Shown here: piece by piece, positions 1-9,221 of the stretch
How the letters are laid out: each line of letters begins with the position of its first letter
Numbering within the stretch: position 1 is the stretch's first letter
Assembly (NCBI GenBank): GCA_018402445.1
Contig: JAGYIT010000017.1
Span: 186,001 to 250,000 of the forward strand
DNA: 64,000 bases
Source of the DNA: Akkermansiaceae bacterium
Lineage (GTDB): Bacteria > Verrucomicrobiota > Verrucomicrobiia > Verrucomicrobiales > Akkermansiaceae
Direction of reading: 5' to 3'
The notes under the pieces: model-generated
Seen by the model: only the letters and a program-made list of their open reading frames with translations
Database searches by the model: none
Told to the model about the DNA's origin: nothing
Translations under genes and position numbers: made by a program

Positions 1-490
1 TCGCGTGAGCTTTGCGGAACTGCGCGAGGGAAAGAGTTTCCACATCCCCTTCGATGGGCGTCTCGGAATCGCCGCTAACTCGCTCTAGCCGGATACTCTC
101 GCCAAGCAGACTACGGATCTCATCGCCTTGCAGCTCCAAATTGACCGGCACGCGGAAATCCGAACGTTTCGTGTCGGGATTCTCTGGAACTTCCAACGCA
201 GGCGTCACCCAGCCAGTGATCGTCGCATCAAAGGCCGTGTCGCTCGTTTTCACAAACAGTGGCTGCTTAGGATTATCCACAACAACACGATCCTGATCCA
301 GCGCGGTTCGGAACTCGGCGTAACTCATGGCCTCCGCCTGCGGATTCATCTGCGGGCCGAAAAAGGCCACGCCAAGGATCACCAGCGCGAGGCTGAAAAG
401 GGCGAGCACCCGCCAGTTGAAGCCGTTGTTGTCGCCGGAAGGGCGGTTCGGGCTGGGTGGTTGCGATTTATCGTTCGGGGAGTCTGACAT
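1..490 (-). CDS. ftsH: ATP-dependent zinc metalloprotease FtsH, N-terminal part (runs off the window)
   Basis: The minus strand is open from an ATG at 490 to the window edge, giving about 163 residues. They start with a Pro/Asn-rich cytoplasmic tail, then one membrane helix at about residues 27-45 (VLALFSLALVILGVAFFGP), then a periplasmic stretch beginning NPQAEAMSYAEFRTALDQ. The tail-helix-'SYxEF' layout matches FtsH membrane proteases, which degrade misfolded membrane proteins and short-lived regulators. The long periplasmic insert is like verrucomicrobial FtsH. The AAA and zinc-protease domains lie outside the window, so the call rests on the N-terminus only. It lies 66 bp downstream of the antiporter gene on the same strand. 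Confidence 0.8.
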   Translation of the reverse strand, partial: MSDSPNDKSQPPSPNRPSGDNNGFNWRVLALFSLALVILGVAFFGPQMNPQAEAMSYAEFRTALDQDRVVVDNPKQPLFVKTSDTAFDATITGWVTPALEVPENPDTKRSDFRVPVNLELQGDEIRSLLGESIRLERVSGDSETPIEGDVETLSLAQFRKAHA

Positions 491-556
491 GGGATCTACT
501 GCTTTCCGGCGCGCGTTCCGCCGGGTGGGAAAACCTAGCCGTCCCGACGAAAATGT

Positions 557-1642
557 CTAGGCAGGGTTTTTCCGCTGACGGAAAGCGCTCACCAGAAGCA
601 CCGAAAGAGCCAACGCCGCCGCAGGAGCGACGTATAAAAGCATCACCTCTCGATAGGTCGAAAACGCGGAATGGCTTTTCGCATCTAAGATCAGGTAAAT
701 GATGTATGCCACATAAAACGCTAAGAAAAAGAAACCGCTCGCCCGGCCAATCCGGTAGCCATGAAAAAACACCGGAAGCGCCGCCACCGCGATCGCGATC
801 ATGAACAACATATCGAAATCCAGCGCAGCCTTCGCCACCGCCACGCCCTCCGGTGCTACCAACGAGGAAACACCTAACACCGTCACAATGTTGAAAATAT
901 TACTCCCAACAACATTCCCCACCGCAATATCCCGCTGCCCTTTCAACGCCGCCACCACCGAGGTGGCCACCTCCGGAAGAGAGGTGCCTGCGGAAATGAT
1001 CGTCAACCCAATGATCAGCTCGGAAACGCCGAAATGCTTCGCAATAAAAACCGCACCATAAACCAGCCGATCCGAGCCAACCACTAGCCCCGCCACTCCA
1101 AATACCACAAAGGCAATATTCTTGAGCCACTTCGGATCCGCGTCTGGCTTGCCATACTCCTCCCCGAATTCACCTAACACCCCCGCATCCTTTTCTCGCC
1201 GCGAACCTCGGATCAGGATAAAAAGATAACCCAGCAAAAGCGCGACAAGAATCACACCATCCCGCCGCGAAAGCACCCCATCCATGGACAATGGAAAAAG
1301 CAGCAGCGAGAGAAAAATCATCACCGGAACATCAAAGCGGACGAGCTGCGCATGAACGGTCAGCGGAATGATCATCGCCGAAATCCCTAAGATCACGAGG
1401 ACATTGAAAATATTGCTGCCGATCACGTTTCCTACCGCTAGGTCCGCCTGACCCTTGAAAGCCGACATCACCGACACCGCCAACTCCGGCGCACTCGTGC
1501 CAAAGGCCACCACCGTTAACCCGACCACCAACGGCGAGATCCCCAGCGCCGCCGCGAGGTTCGCCGCGCCCTTAACCAGAAAATCGGCGGAATAGACAAG
1601 GAGGACAAGACCGACGACAAGGAATGCAATGGCAGCAAGCAT
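557..1642 (-). CDS. yrbG: Calcium/sodium antiporter, CaCA family (YrbG-like)
   Basis: This 361-residue polytopic membrane protein would exchange Ca2+ for Na+ or H+ across the inner membrane. It shows the internal duplication of the CaCA family: two related alpha-repeats carrying GTSAPELAVS (about residues 48-57) and GTSLPEVATS in the second half, whose acidic residues bind the cation. About ten hydrophobic helices are evident, and the two halves are joined by a charged loop (RGSRREKDAG to KPDADPKWLK). Length is close to the usual 320-370. It is divergent from recQ, with only about 20-115 bp between starts depending on the recQ start. ftsH follows on the same strand and could be co-transcribed. 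Confidence 0.9.
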   Translation of the reverse strand: MLAAIAFLVVGLVLLVYSADFLVKGAANLAAALGISPLVVGLTVVAFGTSAPELAVSVMSAFKGQADLAVGNVIGSNIFNVLVILGISAMIIPLTVHAQLVRFDVPVMIFLSLLLFPLSMDGVLSRRDGVILVALLLGYLFILIRGSRREKDAGVLGEFGEEYGKPDADPKWLKNIAFVVFGVAGLVVGSDRLVYGAVFIAKHFGVSELIIGLTIISAGTSLPEVATSVVAALKGQRDIAVGNVVGSNIFNIVTVLGVSSLVAPEGVAVAKAALDFDMLFMIAIAVAALPVFFHGYRIGRASGFFFLAFYVAYIIYLILDAKSHSAFSTYREVMLLYVAPAAALALSVLLVSAFRQRKNPA

Positions 1643-1700
1643 GTGATGGCCTTTTTTAGCATGTGGGAACTCACAACGACAGATCTAATTTACATAAAAC

Positions 1701-1714
1701 TGTTCAAAAAAACA
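1701..1714 (+). promoter_or_regulatory. Possible LexA (SOS) box upstream of recQ, 9 of 10 positions
   Basis: TGTTCAAAAAAACA matches the verrucomicrobial LexA consensus TGTTC-N4-GAACA except for A in place of G in the right arm. It ends 45 bp before the ATG at 1759, the same distance as the perfect box has from recA at 30.4 kb. It would lie inside the gene if the upstream GTG at 1663 were the start, so it also bears on start choice. One or two 9/10 matches are expected by chance in 64 kb, so this is only suggestive. Confidence 0.4.
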
Positions 1715-1758
1715 CTTTTAGCTTGCCGAGGGGTGAAAAAATTGGCCACCTTCTCAAA

Positions 1759-3946
<2,188 letters not shown>

Positions 3947-3960
<14 letters not shown>

Positions 3961-3995
3961 CCCAGGCCGTGATCCTAGGCATCCTGCCTGGGATC
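3947..3995. terminator. Two stacked stem-ATCCT-stem palindromes between convergent genes
   Basis: CTGGGTCA-TCC-TGACCCAG (3947-3965) overlaps the recQ stop codon. A second hairpin, GATCCTAGGC-ATCCT-GCCTGGGATC, follows at 3971-3995 with one mismatch and reaches the stop of the Uma2 reading frame. Neither has a T-tract. They probably serve as a bidirectional transcript end between two convergent genes. Both belong to a palindrome type that recurs at 23783-23803, so they may equally be REP-like repeats. Confidence 0.5.
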
Positions 3996-4606
3996 ATCCC
4001 CCAAAACCCACCCGCTCATAAAGCTCCGCCAGCCCCAGCTCCACCTCGATTTCCGGCAAAGGAACCACCGACTCCAAACCCTCATAAAGCTCGCAGGAAA
4101 ATCCCCCTTCCGGCTTCCTGCGGTATACGGTCACGGTAGGCAGCATCCGTCTCCACCAACATCAAAACTTTCAGGGATGGGATCGCGAGATAACCATCCC
4201 GCTTCTCACCCATGTCCGTGCGACGAGTCGATTCGCTCAACACCTCGATCACCACCACGGGTTGGTTCTGGACATGATCCGTCTCCGGGTTGCTTTGGCA
4301 AACGACCATCGCATCCGGATAGTAAAAACGCGTATGATCCGCTAGCTCGATCCTCACCTTCGTATCGCTGTTGAACGGCTGGCACGGCTTGCCGCGCAGT
4401 TTGCCGAACAACACCCCAAAAGCGTTTCCCGCTATATTGTTAAGCCGGATCGTCGCCCCTGCCATCGCATGAACCGTCCCGCCGAGGTATTCGTGCTTCG
4501 TCTCTGAGAGTTCCTCTCCCTCAAGATATTCTTCCACAGAAAGCAAGTCCGGCTTTTTCACGGCGGTCATGTAGATACTCATACCAGCTTCCGTCTCACC
4601 GTGCAA
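3994..4606 (-). pseudogene. Uma2-family PD-(D/E)xK endonuclease-like protein, frameshifted
   Basis: Uma2 (DUF820) proteins are small restriction-endonuclease-fold proteins of uncertain role, expanded in cyanobacteria and planctomycete/verrucomicrobial genomes. The first 155 or so residues are normal, with LSVEEYL, a metal-binding Asp in YYPDAMVV, and VVIEVLSEST followed by GEKRDGYLAI. After LMLVETDAA the frame runs into YRDRIPQEAG and stops at 4082. The next frame reads TVTVYRRKPEGGFSC, through a proper Uma2 tail (VPLPEIEVELGLAELY), to a TGA at 3994. One extra base near 4138 explains both, and the repaired length would be about 203 residues, normal for the family. ATG 4582 is an alternative start. 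It is convergent with recQ and divergent from thrS. Confidence 0.85.
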
Positions 4607-4721
4607 CCCCGCTTCGCGTTTCCTCTGCGGTCAAATTCTTCAAGGCGGCGACCGAAGATCGCCCCCACGGATCGCCCCCACGGTTGACTCGCCGCCCGTT
4701 CCCTGCTTCAAAAGCCGCCCC

Positions 4722-6596
4722 ATGTCCGACCGCAAGACCCTCGACGAACGCGCCCAGATGACCGACCTCGAGCGCGTGCGCCACTCCAGCGCGCACGTGA
4801 TGGCCACCGCCATCCTCCGCATCTGGCCCGATGCGCAGTTCGCCTACGGCCCGCCCATCGAGAGCGGTTTCTACTACGATTTCCGCATGGAGCACCGCAT
4901 CACACCGGACGATTTCGAGAAAATCGAGGCGGAGATGAAGAAAATCGCGAAGGAGAATCAGAAATTCGAATACAAGGCGATCTCCCGCGAGGAAGCGAAA
5001 GCCATGGCTGAGTCCGGCCGCCTCGGCGGGCTCACCGAGCGCCCGGGAAACCCTTCCCTCTTCAAGCTCGACCTCATCGACAAGATCCCGGAAGGCGAGC
5101 AGATCTCCTGTTTCCAGAACGGCGATTTCATCGATCTCTGCGCCGGCCCGCACGTCGGCTACACCTCGAAGTGCAAGAACGTGAAACTCATGTCGGTCTC
5201 GTCGTCGTTCTACCTGGGCGATGAATCGAAGGGCCAGCTCCAGCGGCTTTACGGCACGGCCTTCGAGAACAAGGAGGAGCTGGAAAGCCACCTCGTCCGC
5301 CTAGAGGAGGCGAAAAAACGCGATCACCGCCGCCTCGGCCGCGAGCTGGGCCTTTTCCACATCGACGAAATGGTCGGCCAAGGCCTCGTCCTGTGGAAAC
5401 CGAAGGGCGCCCTCGTCCGCCGTTCGTTGCAGGAATTCATCACCGCCGAGCTCGACAAGCAGGGCTACTCGCAGGTCTTCACCCCGCACATCGGCAAGCT
5501 CGACCTCTACCGCACCTCCGGCCATTTCCCCTTCTATGCGGACAGCCAATACCCCGCCATCGCCGAGCGCGACGTGTTGGAAAAGCTGGCCGACGAGGAC
5601 GCGACCTGCGCCACCCTGATCAACGGCCTCTCGGACGGAACCTACGAAGGTTACCTCCTCAAGCCGATGAACTGCCCGCACCACATCAAGATCTTTGCGA
5701 GCGACCACCACTCCTACCGCGACCTGCCGGTGCGCCTCGCCGAGTTCGGCACGGTCTATCGCTGGGAGCAATCCGGCGAGCTCGGCGGCATGACCCGCGT
5801 CCGCGGTTTCACCCAGGACGACGCCCACCTTTTCTGCACCCCGGATCAGGTGGCGCAGGAAGTGAAAGGCTGCCTCGACCTCGTGAAAAAGGTGCTCACC
5901 ACCCTCGGCATGAACGATTACCGCGTCCGCCTGTCCCTCCGCGATCCGGAGAGCGACAAATACGTCGGCTCCCCGGAAAACTGGGACAAGGCCGAGGCCG
6001 CCCTCCGCGAGGCCGTGATCCATCTCGGCGTCGATTACACCGAGGAGCTCGGCGAGGCCGCGTTCTACGGGCCGAAGATCGACTTCGTCGTAAAAGACGT
6101 GATCGGCCGCGACTGGCAGCTCGGCACCGTGCAGGTGGATTACAACCTGCCCGTCCGCTTCAAGCTCTCCTACGTCGGCGAGGACAACAAACCGCATATC
6201 CCCGTCATGATCCACCGTGCACCCTTCGGTTCGCTGGAGCGTTTCACCGGCCTGCTCATCGAGCATTTCGAAGGGAAATTCCCGACCTGGCTCGCCCCGG
6301 AACAGGTTCGAGTCCTCCCCATTTCCGAAAAATCCCTAGAAGCCGCCGAAGAACTCGCCGCCAAGCTCGCCGATCTCGGCGTCCGCGTCTCCGTGGATCG
6401 CACTTCCGACAAGGTCGGCGCGAAAATCCGCAACGCCCGCATGGAACGCGTCCCCAACATGGCCATCCTCGGAGCGAAGGAAGTGGAAGACGGCACCGTC
6501 TCCGTCCGCATCCGCGGCGAGGAACAGCCCATCACGAAAACCGTCCAGCAGTTCATCGACGATCTGCTGAAGGAAATCACCGAGCGCAGCCTTTAA
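4722..6596 (+). CDS. thrS: Threonine--tRNA ligase
   Basis: This class II synthetase charges tRNA-Thr and edits mischarged Ser-tRNA-Thr; 624 residues. The editing domain starts almost at once with RHSSAHVMA (HxxxH) and includes CAGPHV. The catalytic core has the zinc site (MNCPHH), motif 2 (VYRWEQSGELGGMTRVRGF) and motif 3 (IHRAPFGSLERF). The anticodon-binding domain begins near WLAPEQVRVLPIS. The N-terminal TGS domain of typical ThrRS (about 60 residues) is absent. The intergenic region upstream is only 115 bp, so this seems a genuinely short form rather than a mis-called start. A Uma2 gene is divergent upstream and an AbiE pair converges from downstream. Confidence 0.96.
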   Translation: MSDRKTLDERAQMTDLERVRHSSAHVMATAILRIWPDAQFAYGPPIESGFYYDFRMEHRITPDDFEKIEAEMKKIAKENQKFEYKAISREEAKAMAESGRLGGLTERPGNPSLFKLDLIDKIPEGEQISCFQNGDFIDLCAGPHVGYTSKCKNVKLMSVSSSFYLGDESKGQLQRLYGTAFENKEELESHLVRLEEAKKRDHRRLGRELGLFHIDEMVGQGLVLWKPKGALVRRSLQEFITAELDKQGYSQVFTPHIGKLDLYRTSGHFPFYADSQYPAIAERDVLEKLADEDATCATLINGLSDGTYEGYLLKPMNCPHHIKIFASDHHSYRDLPVRLAEFGTVYRWEQSGELGGMTRVRGFTQDDAHLFCTPDQVAQEVKGCLDLVKKVLTTLGMNDYRVRLSLRDPESDKYVGSPENWDKAEAALREAVIHLGVDYTEELGEAAFYGPKIDFVVKDVIGRDWQLGTVQVDYNLPVRFKLSYVGEDNKPHIPVMIHRAPFGSLERFTGLLIEHFEGKFPTWLAPEQVRVLPISEKSLEAAEELAAKLADLGVRVSVDRTSDKVGAKIRNARMERVPNMAILGAKEVEDGTVSVRIRGEEQPITKTVQQFIDDLLKEITERSL

Positions 6597-6616
6597 CGTG
6601 GCGGCGGATTCTCATT

Positions 6617-7456
6617 TCAAAGGATCCCACTGCAATAGCGAGCCACCTTGTCGAACTGCGCATCGATGTCGCCATCGATACCGCACTCTGCCGCAAGTTT
6701 TGTGAATACCGGCCCCCAGAACCCGGGCGGCGGCTCCAGCACACTCGGCACCGGATGGGTTTGCCTTCGCTGAAACGTGTCCACGATGTCCCGCCTGAGC
6801 CGCTCCGGATCCATGGCGGACGTATCGATCAGCAGAACCAGATCGACCAAATCCTTGACCCGCGTGTTTGGCCGCTCGCCGCGTGGCAACGTGTAGGCAT
6901 GGATTTTCTGCGCAAAATGCTCCTCACGCGAAATCGATGGAAACCGGCCTGCGGTGATTCCGGCAAACCCCAGCCAGTCCCGTGGTTTGGTCCACTCATA
7001 AGGCTCGCGCTGGATGTCGCCCATCCCCACATCCAGGTGAAACCGCGCGAACAACCTGCCATCCAGGCTGCACTCCACCGGATGGCGTGAACCGCCATAG
7101 GGCGCTCCGTCCAGATCCATCATGGGCTCGCCGATCACATAGACAAAGAAGTCGCCCGCACCTTTCGCCGCAGCGGTTTGGAGAGATTCCAGAAGCTGCT
7201 CACCCGGCGGCATGCCTGCACTGAGACCCAGATCCAGATCGCGGGTGGTGCGGGCGACGGACAGCTTCAGCTCCAGCGCATAGCCACCTTTGAGCCGCCA
7301 TGGAGGATTGCCCTCGGCGAACAAACGCACCAGCAGTCGATCAAACGCCACTTGCCGCCGCATGCGCTGGAGATCCACTCCCTCGGCCTTGGACGCGGCA
7401 TTGAGCCGGTCTTCCAACGCGCGACGAAATGCGAATGCGGTCGAGTAGGATTTCAT
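6617..7456 (-). CDS. AbiEii/AbiGii-type nucleotidyltransferase toxin
   Basis: This 279-residue protein resembles AbiEii, the toxin half of type IV toxin-antitoxin / abortive-infection systems. These are nucleotidyltransferase-fold enzymes that act in the cytoplasm. Characteristic motifs are WRLKGGYALELKL (about 53-65) and the catalytic RTTRDLDLGL (about 69-78), followed by a C-terminal helical region with EEHFAQKIHAYTLPRGERPNTRVKDLVDL, which is typical of the family. It is the second gene of a two-gene operon: its ATG lies 3 bp after the stop of the AbiEi-like antitoxin, so the two are likely translationally coupled. All recognisable motifs are intact, unlike several other toxins in this window. 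The exact phage phenotype cannot be read from sequence. Confidence 0.87.
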   Translation of the reverse strand: MKSYSTAFAFRRALEDRLNAASKAEGVDLQRMRRQVAFDRLLVRLFAEGNPPWRLKGGYALELKLSVARTTRDLDLGLSAGMPPGEQLLESLQTAAAKGAGDFFVYVIGEPMMDLDGAPYGGSRHPVECSLDGRLFARFHLDVGMGDIQREPYEWTKPRDWLGFAGITAGRFPSISREEHFAQKIHAYTLPRGERPNTRVKDLVDLVLLIDTSAMDPERLRRDIVDTFQRRQTHPVPSVLEPPPGFWGPVFTKLAAECGIDGDIDAQFDKVARYCSGIL

Positions 7457-7459
7457 GCT

Positions 7460-8071
7460 TCAGAATTTATTCAGGATTCGCCTCAGCTCAGGGTCAAGAT
7501 CCACGCGTGATTTCGCCTGTTTGATTTCAGTCCGCGTAATCAGCCCACGCCGCAGACCTTGCCCGACGGCTTCTTGCAGCATGTCCATGTCGGTGTCACC
7601 TGATGCGGCCGAGTCGAGGATCGCGCGCATCGCCGTGGTGATCGCGTAGCCGCGTTCCCAGATCACCTCGTGCGGTGCCAGCCTGGACTTGTGCAGCACC
7701 AGCACCGCCGGAGCCTCGCTGTTTCGGCGGAAGCCGGGTGGCACTATCATGTGGAGTTTGGAGGGATTGGCATCGGACAGATCGCGGAGCGAAAGCGCCG
7801 TGGTATGCGAATACACGCCCTGCGGTTCACCCTGGCGATCCCTCGACCATAGCGACCACAGCACCAGTTGGCCGTTCTCAGTCTGCGGATACTGGCGCAG
7901 CCGGTAAATCCCCCGGTGCTCCCGGAGCCAGTTGCCCTCCTTCACATGGTAGCTGTGGGTGCTGCGGGCAAACCCCGCCTCCAGCGCCTGCGCCATTGTG
8001 AAATACCCGTCCTGACTCTCCGCAATCGCGAAGAGATGATCATGGTCGGGCGATGTAGTGACTGCACGCAT
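7460..8071 (-). CDS. AbiEi-family antitoxin / transcriptional autoregulator
   Basis: This 203-residue protein has an N-terminal winged helix (about residues 10-65, FAIAESQDGYFTMAQALEAG ... LREHRGIYRLRQYP), as in AbiEi antitoxins, and a C-terminal antitoxin domain (IVPPGFRRNSEAPAVLVLHKSRL ... YAITTAMRAILDSA). AbiEi proteins neutralise AbiEii and repress their own promoter by binding inverted repeats. Consistent with this, a perfect 8-bp inverted repeat lies across the start codon (8070-8090). The gene is first in the operon with the AbiEii toxin. Intact and probably functional. Confidence 0.87.
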   Translation of the reverse strand: MRAVTTSPDHDHLFAIAESQDGYFTMAQALEAGFARSTHSYHVKEGNWLREHRGIYRLRQYPQTENGQLVLWSLWSRDRQGEPQGVYSHTTALSLRDLSDANPSKLHMIVPPGFRRNSEAPAVLVLHKSRLAPHEVIWERGYAITTAMRAILDSAASGDTDMDMLQEAVGQGLRRGLITRTEIKQAKSRVDLDPELRRILNKF

Positions 8072-8090
8072 GTTCAGGATTACTGAACAT
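8070..8090 (-). promoter_or_regulatory. Inverted-repeat operator at the AbiEi start codon
   Basis: ATGTTCAG (8070-8077) and CTGAACAT (8083-8090) are perfect 8-bp inverted arms with a 5-bp spacer. The left arm overlaps the antitoxin start codon (8069-8071). AbiEi proteins bind inverted repeats in their own promoters, so this is the expected place for autoregulation. The arms contain TGTTC and GAACA, but the 9-bp spacing rules out the verrucomicrobial LexA motif, which needs 4 bp. Confidence 0.65.
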
Positions 8091-8199
8091 ATATGTGGGA
8101 TCAGGGACTCGCAATCCGAATTTTCTCCGACGCCGCCTTCGCCCTCAAAAGCCTGGGTGATTGCCCGCCCGTAGCTTCAGCGAAGGCGGGTCCGTTCGC

Positions 8200-8214
8200 G
8201 AGACTTGCAGTCTC
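8200..8214. repeat. Short palindrome GAGACT-TGC-AGTCTC
   Basis: This is a perfect 6-bp inverted repeat with a 3-bp loop in the 180-bp gap between divergent abiEi and the Phd antitoxin gene. A second GC hairpin (CCCGCC ... GGCGGG, about 8166-8190) precedes it. Either could be a regulatory hairpin or a small repeat; there is no T-run. I see no gene in this gap. Confidence 0.4.
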
Positions 8215-8270
8215 CCGTCTTCCTGAACTTGCGTCTTGATCCCACCCCCTTTTTCGTCTCTACAAAAACC

Positions 8271-8522
8271 ATGCCTGATACGTACAACATGAAGGAGGCG
8301 CAGGCGAACCTCACCAAGCTCTGCCGCTCGGGCAAACGCTTCGTCATCGCCAACCGCAACCAACCTGTCGTCGTCGCCATGCCGGTGGAGGATTTCGAAG
8401 CCCTCATGGAAACCATGGACGTCCTCGCCGATCCCGCCGCCATGACCGCCATCCGCTCCGCCAAGGCCGGCAAAACCCAATACCGTCCGCTGAACCTCGA
8501 CGATGAAAATTTCGGCCTCTGA
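8271..8522 (+). CDS. Phd/YefM-family type II antitoxin
   Basis: This 83-residue antitoxin has the Phd/YefM N-terminus (TYNMKEAQANLTKLC ... RFVIANRNQPVVVAMPVEDFEAL), which binds operator DNA. Its acidic C-terminal tail (PLNLDDENFGL) would wrap the toxin. An earlier in-frame ATG at 8205 adds 22 residues without family resemblance, so 8271 is chosen. The following toxin gene overlaps its end by 20 bp, the usual arrangement, but that toxin is broken. The antitoxin is therefore an orphan unless it serves another toxin. Confidence 0.85.
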   Translation: MPDTYNMKEAQANLTKLCRSGKRFVIANRNQPVVVAMPVEDFEALMETMDVLADPAAMTAIRSAKAGKTQYRPLNLDDENFGL

Positions 8523-8589
8523 TCAGGTCGCCGACTGGCTCTGCGCCCTACCCCCGCAAACCAAGCGCCGCGTCCGCACGGCCTTGTCA
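8503..8589 (+). pseudogene. RelE/ParE-type toxin, truncated after ~28 residues
   Basis: Starting at ATG 8503 the product reads MKISASDQVADWLCALPPQTKRRVRTAL, which matches the first helices of RelE/ParE-type toxins (mRNA interferases or gyrase poisons). At about 8589 the sequence switches to the left end of a RAYT element, so the beta-sheet catalytic part is gone. The residual frame runs on into element DNA to 8703. No toxin C-terminus follows the right end of the element, so a deletion accompanied or followed the insertion. Confidence 0.7.
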
Positions 8590-8591
8590 TA

Positions 8592-9009
8592 TTATTTGGT
8601 GTCGCATTTCAACATTCTTCTTAATCGCTGTTTGAATCCGCGGATTCTAGCGGCATGCCTAGGGCGTTGCGGCACGAGTATCCGGGGGCGGTCTATCATG
8701 TGATGGCGCGGGGCGATGGCGGGAAGGCGATCTTCGAGGGCGATGACGACCGCAAGGCTTTCCTTTTCCGGCTCGGGCAGGTTTGCGGGAGCCACGGCTG
8801 GCGTTGCCATGCCTGGGTGCTCATGGGAAACCATTTCCACCTCCTACTCCTTCGCAAACACACATCGGCAGGCAACCGCTGGCTTGCGCAACACCTCGCG
8901 ATGGGACATACGGGCAGCGTAAGTCGGCTCGTAGTAGCTTACGGAAAGAACAAGGCAAACCGGGGAAAACTAAGAGAACTGGAGAAATATGAAATGCCGC
9001 ATCTGACCC
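8592..9009 (+). mobile_element. Decayed RAYT (REP-associated tyrosine transposase) element
   Basis: The element is bounded by related inverted ends. The right end (8993-9009) reads ATGCCGCATCTGACCC; the left end keeps GCATTTCA but has lost about 7 bp compared with the copy at 53.4 kb. The transposase frame starts at ATG 8655 with MPRALRHEYPGAVYHVMARG and contains WVLMGNHFHLLL, the HUH motif of Y1 transposases. It then jumps to a C-terminal piece (WLAQHLAMGHTGSVSRLV), so the middle with the catalytic Tyr appears deleted. A 14-bp palindrome GAATCCGCGGATTC lies just before the start codon. It interrupts the Phd-linked toxin. Confidence 0.75.
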
Positions 9010-9042
9010 AGATACCAGACCCCAGATACCAGATACAAATAC
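9008..9042. repeat. 7-bp tandem repeat (CCAGATA-type), 5 units
   Basis: Units CCAGATA, CCAGACC, CCAGATA, CCAGATA and CAAATAC follow each other directly at the right end of the RAYT remnant. It is one of several heptad arrays in the window, but the only one not beside a start or stop codon. About 180 bp of otherwise featureless sequence separate it from the histidine kinase start. Confidence 0.7.
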
Positions 9043-9221
9043 GTCACCTCAACCGGGTGGAGTGTTTCGGACTGGATTTCACCATCCCGAGTAGGTTCGG
9101 TTCTCGCTACGTTCCCGCTGGAAGTCGGTTTTCTCGGACAAAAATAAGCTGCCGGAGCAATCGGGAGTGGCAGCATCGCCCATCAGCATTCACCTTCATA
9201 CTAATAAGGCTTCAATTCACA

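Noticed and set aside
6305..6322. GGTTCGAGTCC resembling a tRNA T-arm
   Set aside because: It lies inside intact thrS, and no acceptor stem or anticodon arm can be folded around it. I found no tRNA or rRNA gene in the window.
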